This document shows positions 5,992-10,008 of a stretch of DNA of 10,008 nucleotides, piece by piece. How positions within the stretch are numbered: position 1 is the stretch's first letter; every line of letters starts with the position of its first letter. This stretch comes from Candidatus Zixiibacteriota bacterium (lineage in GTDB: Bacteria > Zixibacteria > MSB-5A5 > SM1-73): positions 1 to 10,008 of the forward strand of contig JAGMFA010000074.1 of the NCBI GenBank assembly GCA_023127875.1, read 5' to 3'. Below the pieces are notes generated by a model. That model did no database searches. It was given only the letters and a program-made list of their open reading frames with translations, and was not told where the DNA came from. A program made the position numbers and the translations under genes.

Positions 5992-5997
5992 TATAAT
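5992..5997 (+). promoter_or_regulatory. Consensus -10 element for the diguanylate cyclase gene
   Basis: TATAAT at 5992-5997 is a perfect -10 hexamer within a very A/T-rich stretch. No good -35 lies 16-18 bases upstream (TGGTTT at 5968-5973 is poor), so an activator or a different sigma factor may be needed. A start near 6004 gives a leader of about 27 bases containing the ribosome binding site AAGGA (6019-6023), 7 bases before the ATG. Confidence 0.45.
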
Positions 5998-6030
5998 ATT
6001 CCTGCATCTATTTGATTTAAGGATAATATT

Positions 6031-7590
6031 ATGACTTCTAAGAAAGAGACAAATCTTTGGTCGCTTCTTTCTCAGCCCAGATGGATTTTCTGGTTTATTC
6101 GGGGAATAATCTTTTTGAGCTTCGTCTTCTGGATGCTTTCCTCTCCAGAGCATGACCATAGGATATGGCTGCTTCTGGCTTTTTTTCTGGCTTACTCCCT
6201 GGTTGCATTCATCTTTGCCGGAAAAGCCAAGACAAAAGGGGAAAAACTTTATTTCCTCACAAGCATTCTGGACATAGTCTTGATTACCTTTGCTGGGTTA
6301 ATAACTAACGGAGAGGAGAGTGGGTTTTTTCTCCTCTACTTTTTGGTGGTTCCATTTGGAAGTTATGTCGCCGGTCTTATCCCAGGATTTTCCTTGGCGT
6401 TTCTCTCTTCCGTCTTCTATCTTTCTATAAATGCCAAAGATTTCGCGGGACTTTCTGTCAGCTCCGTGCTGGTAAAGATTGTAGCTTTGTGGGCTCTATC
6501 TGTGGTGGTAGGCGTTGTGGTGAAAGAGATGAAATACTCTAAATCAAAACTTCTGAGGATGTTTGACATTTTGAACCAGAGAACCTCCGAGCTGGAGAAA
6601 TCACAGGCTCAGATCGAGACCATCTATGAGACCTCACGCACCCTGGGAGAGATATTGAATTTGGATGAGGTGGTGGAAGAGATACAGAATATAGTGCAAA
6701 AGATATTGGGTTACCGCTTCTTTTCTATTTTTATTTTAGCCCACCAGAATACCCTTTCCCTTCTGGGGGAGATTACAGAAGGGAAAAAGATAAAATATCC
6801 GGAGCCAAAAGCAGAGCGGCTGAAGGGAATTTTGCGTGAAGTGGTTAGCACCGGAAAACCAAAAAGGATTCTGGATGTGACAAAAGATCCTAATTTTAAA
6901 CTGAGTTTAGAGGGAACAAAATCCTTTATGGCCGTTCCTATGATCTCCCGAGGAAATGTGATAGGAGTGATGGATGCCCGTTCCACCCGGATGGGGGCAT
7001 TTCTGGATCAGGACGAGAAGATATTCTCCATTTTAGCCGGATCAGCCGCCATGGCGGTCGAAAATGCGCTTCTGCATCAAAAGACCAAAGAGCTTACCAT
7101 AGTGGACGAATTGACCGATCTTTATAATTTTCGCTATTTTAGCAATAAACTGAGAGCTGAGATCAGAAGAGCAAAAAGATACCACCTGCCTTTGTCTCTC
7201 ATCATGGTCGACATAGACTGGTTCAAAAGATGCAACGATACCTACGGACATCTTTTTGGCAACCGGGTCCTGCAGGATTTGGCGCAAAGAGTAAAGGAAT
7301 CGGTTCGGGACGTGGATGTGGCGTGCCGTTACGGTGGCGAGGAGTTTGCGGTGATCCTTCCGCAGACCAAAAAACTTGACGCTCAGATGATCGGAGAAAG
7401 GATCAGGCACAGAGTGGAATCGACTGATTTTGTGAGCGATACTAAAGACTCCAAAGTTAAAATAACGGTAAGCTTAGGAGTCGCCTCCTTTCCAGAAAAC
7501 GGAAGCACAACAAAGGATTTAATCGAACAGGTGGATAAAGCTTTGTATTTAGCCAAAGGTCGGGGGAAAAATCTGGTTTGCACGGTTTGA
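6031..7590 (+). CDS. Membrane-anchored GAF-GGDEF diguanylate cyclase
   Basis: This inner-membrane enzyme of 519 residues should make cyclic di-GMP from two GTP. The N-terminus has about six helices (near 19-37, 45-63, 77-92, 98-115, 117-132 and 147-164). A coiled-coil-like linker (about 170-205) leads into a GAF domain (about 208-350), which probably senses a small ligand or redox state. The GGDEF domain follows (about 355-519): DELTDLYNFRYF (359-370), MVDIDWFKRCNDTYGH (392-407) and the active-site GGEEF (435-439). R426-D-V-D429 lies five residues before GGEEF and is an intact product-inhibition I-site, so feedback control is expected. No EAL or HD-GYP domain is present. It has its own -10 and ribosome binding site and lies 131 bases after the osmolyte operon, so it is probably a separate unit. 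A link between cell-envelope or osmotic sensing and c-di-GMP is only a guess from position. Confidence 0.95.
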   Translation: MTSKKETNLWSLLSQPRWIFWFIRGIIFLSFVFWMLSSPEHDHRIWLLLAFFLAYSLVAFIFAGKAKTKGEKLYFLTSILDIVLITFAGLITNGEESGFFLLYFLVVPFGSYVAGLIPGFSLAFLSSVFYLSINAKDFAGLSVSSVLVKIVALWALSVVVGVVVKEMKYSKSKLLRMFDILNQRTSELEKSQAQIETIYETSRTLGEILNLDEVVEEIQNIVQKILGYRFFSIFILAHQNTLSLLGEITEGKKIKYPEPKAERLKGILREVVSTGKPKRILDVTKDPNFKLSLEGTKSFMAVPMISRGNVIGVMDARSTRMGAFLDQDEKIFSILAGSAAMAVENALLHQKTKELTIVDELTDLYNFRYFSNKLRAEIRRAKRYHLPLSLIMVDIDWFKRCNDTYGHLFGNRVLQDLAQRVKESVRDVDVACRYGGEEFAVILPQTKKLDAQMIGERIRHRVESTDFVSDTKDSKVKITVSLGVASFPENGSTTKDLIEQVDKALYLAKGRGKNLVCTV

Positions 7591-7761
7591 CCACTTGATA
7601 CAAATCCTGTGGATCCTGCGGTATGAATCTAATAGTTCACTCCGGCAGACGAAAAATGACCGGTGAAAGAACACCCGCCGGAAACAGGAAGGCGAACCCT
7701 AACGCCCGATCCTTGAAATAAGCTATCCTGGTTACCCGTCGGTATAGAACCTCCCCTAAAT

Positions 7762-7782
7762 CCCCTCCTTGAGAAGGAAGGG
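7762..7782. repeat. Hairpin of the CCCCTCCTT repeat
   Basis: CCCCTCCTT (7762-7770) pairs with AAGGAAGGG (7774-7782) across GAG with one mismatch. This is a second copy of the flanking repeat, folding on itself, and lies just outside the nested core at 7792-7970. Confidence 0.6.
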
Positions 7783-7887
7783 ACTTTGCTTCCTCTCCTT
7801 TTTCTGGCTGTGTCATAATGTCATTCTGAGGCGTTAGCCGAAGAATCTCGATTTTCTAACTTATTGAAACTGTTGGATTCTTCGCTT

Positions 7888-7913
7888 CGCCCAGACGGGC
7901 GAGCGTCTGCTCG
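7888..7913. repeat. Pair of abutting hairpins with complementary tetraloops
   Basis: CGCCC-AGAC-GGGCG (7888-7901) and CGAGC-GTCT-GCTCG (7900-7913) are two 5-bp stems sharing the bases CG. Their loops, AGAC and GTCT, are exact reverse complements. An alternative stem CAGACG (7892-7897) with CGTCTG (7904-7909) is also possible. This block appears as an insertion in the right arm of the nested repeat: the left arm goes straight from GTCATTCTGAG to GGCGTTAGC. Confidence 0.6.
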
Positions 7914-7996
7914 CTCAGAATGACAACTGTTTGTTTTTGAGGATTGCGACACAGCTTCTTTAAGGAGAGGGTTAGGGTGAGGTTTTCTTATGTTCC

Positions 7997-8017
7997 TCAC
8001 GGATGCCTCGTCCGTGA
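7997..8017. repeat. TCACGGA hairpin downstream of the lipoprotein gene
   Basis: TCACGGA (7997-8003) and TCCGTGA (8011-8017) form a perfect 7-bp stem with a 7-base loop. It lies 42 bases past the lipoprotein stop codon on the minus strand. No T-tract follows on either strand, so it is better viewed as another short dispersed repeat than as a standard terminator. Confidence 0.5.
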
Positions 8018-8058
8018 CGATAATCACCACGAAAGTTTAATTCAAAAAGGGCTTTTAA

Positions 8059-9873
8059 TTAGGAAACCTTGAATCTAACCGCTGTTTCCCTTACCTCTTC
8101 TTCCTTTGCTTCTGGGTCATTAAGGTCATAGATGATTATATGGAAGATGTACTCTCCTTCTGGAAGATTTAACGTTCCTTTTAAGAAAGGCTGACTGTTA
8201 GCTGGCCAATTGGCATACACCGTGTCAGGTCTCACATAGAGGGCAAATTCATCATTCTCTGTCCGAGAAAGAATATTACAAATGATTTTAGCACTGGAGC
8301 TATCATTTTTATTTTTAAGTCCATATACTTCGCAATAGTAACTGGGCGTTGATCCTCCTTCCAGATATACATTCTGTGGATGGGGCATAATCACTAATGA
8401 ATTTCTAATAAATTTGTATCCGTTTTTTGTCACATAGGCTGAATCAGCCACCCAAATGGAGTCAGCCATTACCAATCGGCTGATTTTTTCCTGGACTGTG
8501 GCATAGACGTGAGGCACTAAAATAATAGTGGTGTCATAAATCCCAATTTTTTGGGAAATACTATCCTTGACCGATACGCTAATAACGTAATTTCCCGGCG
8601 GAAGAAAATCCCAACTAAACTGATCTACCAAAAGTAAATTTTCTCGATTAAAATTCTTTGCCAGTTTTTGTCTGATAGTCACACTGTCTCGGACAACGGT
8701 CCTCATAGATTTAGCATCATGTATTATCACTTTTTCTTCAAAAGTCAACCAAACCATTTCAGGATTGAGAGTATCGGTATATAGTTCTAATTTTTCTAAA
8801 GGGATGCCTAAATTAACTCTTAACCCATAAGTATCCCCTTCATTCCAAAATCTCCACCAGTCCCAGGCAAAATTCAGAGGTTTACCAAAATCAATTTCAA
8901 CCTCCGCTTTAGCCGTTTCAACCTTTTCTGTTTTGGTTGGCAAAAACTGCGTTAACGCCCTTACGCTCTCTTCATGAGAGTCTTTGTCTGATGTATATAT
9001 TTTATGAGGGGCTAGCTCCCAATGGCCTGTAGCATGATAATCTTGAAATTGGAATTGTCCATGTTTGAAATAAACCCAAACCTGAGATCTGCTTTTCATA
9101 TCTTCTGCCTTTTGATCCATCAGCGTAAATGCTTTTTTGCCAAATGAGGATATCTGCTCAAAATTACCATGGCGATCAGAATAATAATCAGCCGGTTCTA
9201 TAACATCAGGTTTCCCGTATAAAACATAGACATCACCCCGGTCATCCCAGGGTTTCTGCCCAAAAATCGTATGATAGTAAATAAGGGCATGTTGAACTCT
9301 CTGGTCAAACTCTTCTTTGAATTTATTCACCTCGGTAGTGAGATCCGGATCTTTTTTCTTCCACCATATTCTTAGCCATTCTTCTCTGAGCGAATCCGGA
9401 AGCAACAGATATGTCTTTATCTCCTCTTTGGAGGCCACAACCTTAAAAGAATGATAGAAGATTTTTCCTTCCTCTGTTTTTAGTAACTCATCTCTTTTTT
9501 TGTGTTGGATTTTTTTAAGAAAACCTCTTCTTGCTTTTGTGTCTTTGAGAGATAAATATTTTATCTGAGACGAGGGGTCACTTAAAACACTATGATAGAC
9601 GGCTTTTTCCTCGGCGTTTAGGGCTTGATACCTTCTGTCCCAGAATTCTTTCCATATAGAGTCTCTTTCAGATTCTAAAGCTGGAGTTAGATGATATAGA
9701 ATATATACCTCTAACTCCTCTGGAGTAGCCCCGGTCTTCTTTAAAAGCTTGTATTCCTCTTGCTCTTCTGGATTGAGATTCTCAGGTGAGAGAGGGCCTT
9801 TGGCCGCACAACTTATTACCAGTAATGTTAAGAATATTCCTAAGAATAATCCGAAATAAAAGTTCTTTTTCAC
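8059..9873 (-). CDS. GWxTD-like outer-membrane lipoprotein, large
   Basis: This is a predicted lipoprotein of 604 residues and unknown function. The signal peptide MKKNFYFGLFLGIFLTL ends in a clear lipobox VISC, giving lipidation at C22. Residues about 30-150 are helical and charged. The GWxTD-type domain (about 155-300) is recognised from LLPDSLREEWLRIWWKKKDP (157-176), a helix ending KFKEEFDQRV, and DDRGDVYVLYGKPDVIEP (210-227). The name-giving GWxTD motif is replaced by KPWDD before RG. Residues about 330-604 look beta-rich, with two probable Ig- or beta-sandwich segments (PPGNYVISVSV, 425-435; LPEGEYIFHIIIYDL, 569-583). Such proteins occur mainly in FCB-group bacteria and are thought to sit at the cell surface or periplasm. 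The GTG start is supported by GGGAG (minus strand, 9880-9884) 6 bases away. It stands alone and converges with the diguanylate cyclase gene. Confidence 0.85.
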   Translation of the reverse strand: MKKNFYFGLFLGIFLTLLVISCAAKGPLSPENLNPEEQEEYKLLKKTGATPEELEVYILYHLTPALESERDSIWKEFWDRRYQALNAEEKAVYHSVLSDPSSQIKYLSLKDTKARRGFLKKIQHKKRDELLKTEEGKIFYHSFKVVASKEEIKTYLLLPDSLREEWLRIWWKKKDPDLTTEVNKFKEEFDQRVQHALIYYHTIFGQKPWDDRGDVYVLYGKPDVIEPADYYSDRHGNFEQISSFGKKAFTLMDQKAEDMKSRSQVWVYFKHGQFQFQDYHATGHWELAPHKIYTSDKDSHEESVRALTQFLPTKTEKVETAKAEVEIDFGKPLNFAWDWWRFWNEGDTYGLRVNLGIPLEKLELYTDTLNPEMVWLTFEEKVIIHDAKSMRTVVRDSVTIRQKLAKNFNRENLLLVDQFSWDFLPPGNYVISVSVKDSISQKIGIYDTTIILVPHVYATVQEKISRLVMADSIWVADSAYVTKNGYKFIRNSLVIMPHPQNVYLEGGSTPSYYCEVYGLKNKNDSSSAKIICNILSRTENDEFALYVRPDTVYANWPANSQPFLKGTLNLPEGEYIFHIIIYDLNDPEAKEEEVRETAVRFKVS

Positions 9874-9878
9874 TTTTT

Positions 9879-9901
9879 TCTCCCGCCTATTCTAAGGGAG
9901 A
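9879..9901 (-). promoter_or_regulatory. Ribosome binding site that can be masked by a hairpin
   Basis: On the minus strand TCTCCC (9896-9901) is complementary to GGGAGA (9879-9884), separated by 11 bases. The second arm contains the GGGAG ribosome binding site of the lipoprotein gene. Folding would hide the site from the ribosome. The stem is only 6 bp, so this is suggestive, not firm. Confidence 0.35.
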
Positions 9902-9909
9902 GATAAGGC

Positions 9910-9923
9910 GTACACATGTTTAC
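9910..9923. promoter_or_regulatory. Near-palindrome upstream of the lipoprotein gene
   Basis: GTACACATGTTTAC is palindromic except for one mismatched pair. It lies 37 bases upstream of the GTG start. It could be an operator, but no convincing -35/-10 pair was found around it on the minus strand (best: TTGAAT with a poor -10 at odd spacing). The rest of 9924-10008 shows nothing else I can support. Confidence 0.25.
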
Positions 9924-10008
9924 ATCAGACGACCTTCAATTCTATTCAAAAGTAGGATCCACTATTTTTCCTATAAAGAGTATGGTTTGAGACTGATTTT
10001 CTCGAATC

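Larger units (their letters stand above)
7748..7984. repeat. Composite of nested inverted repeats (MITE/REP-like dispersed element)
   Basis: Four perfect inverted pairs are nested: CCTCTCCTT (7792-7800) with AAGGAGAGG (7962-7970); GCTGTGTC (7807-7814) with GACACAGC (7948-7955); GTCATTCTGAG (7820-7830) with CTCAGAATGAC (7914-7924); and CGAAGAATC (7839-7847) with GATTCTTCG (7876-7884). An outer imperfect pair joins 7748-7770 to 7962-7984 (18 of 23 positions). The CATTCTGAG...GAAGAATC core and the CCTCACCCTAACCCTCTCC-type flank are known as widely dispersed intergenic repeats in many bacterial genomes. They encode no protein here. The layout suggests one repeat inserted into another. Spurious frames through it give Ser/Glu/Arg-rich peptides that are often misannotated. 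Confidence 0.8.
7591..8058. other. Convergent intergenic region made mostly of repeats
   Basis: The diguanylate cyclase and the lipoprotein gene converge on this 468-base gap. Positions 7591-7747 hold no recognisable gene; one weak stem pairs TTCAC plus CGG (7636-7645 region) with CCGGTGAA (7660-7667). From 7748 to 8017 nearly all sequence belongs to the nested and adjacent inverted repeats listed separately. No clear intrinsic terminator with a T-run is seen for either gene, so the fold-back repeats may stop transcription from both sides. Confidence 0.6.

Noticed and set aside
5944..6159. Minus-strand open frame upstream of the diguanylate cyclase
   Set aside because: It overlaps the true gene and its promoter and has no ribosome binding site or recognisable motif.
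7821..8030. A 69-residue minus-strand open frame containing CHSERADARPSGRSEES
   Set aside because: This is the translation of the dispersed CATTCTGAG/GAAGAATC repeat and its CCTCACCC flank, a common false gene.
8036..8058. Intrinsic terminator just after the lipoprotein stop (AAAAGCCCTTTTT on the minus strand)
   Set aside because: The complementary arms would leave no real loop, so it cannot form a usable hairpin.

Overview
The window looks like a piece of a Gram-negative bacterial chromosome from the wider FCB group, perhaps a Zixibacteria-like or related uncultured lineage. The main pointer is the GWxTD-type lipoprotein at the right end, a family found mostly in that group. Moderate GC, A-rich coding sequence and a convergent gap full of fold-back repeats fit this. 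No ribosomal or other taxonomic marker is present, so the assignment is inference.

Left part (1-2340). A short membrane-protein gene (59-420, +) reads well only if two single-base frameshifts are repaired. It converges on, and overlaps by 11 bases, a minus-strand pair: a NagD-like HAD phosphatase followed 26 bases later by a divergent YchF-type P-loop NTPase. A near-consensus sigma70 promoter lies so close to the phosphatase start codon that its mRNA is predicted to be almost leaderless.

Gap 2305-2991. This 687-base stretch has no convincing gene. It holds four near-contiguous hairpins (2500-2574), a possible alternative pairing (2454-2498) and an A/T-rich imperfect tandem repeat.

Centre (2992-5899). 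Three tightly packed plus-strand genes form a probable operon: a GT78/GT81-like glycosyltransferase, a short MscS-like pore protein without the cytoplasmic vestibule, and a mannosyl-3-phosphoglycerate phosphatase-family HAD enzyme. The simplest reading is a compatible-solute (hexosylglycerate type) module: the transferase makes a phosphorylated hexosyl-glycerate, the phosphatase releases the solute, and the channel deals with osmotic downshift. The transferase is not the usual synthase (GT55) partner of this phosphatase, which makes the operon the most interesting part of the window.

Next (6031-7590) is a membrane-anchored GAF-GGDEF diguanylate cyclase with intact active and inhibitory sites. 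It has its own -10 element and a 14-bp perfect palindrome upstream.

Right part (7591-10008). A 468-base convergent gap carries a composite of nested inverted repeats of the dispersed CATTCTGAG...GAAGAATC type. It is followed by a minus-strand gene for a large GWxTD-like outer-membrane lipoprotein with a GTG start and a strong ribosome binding site that could be masked by a hairpin.
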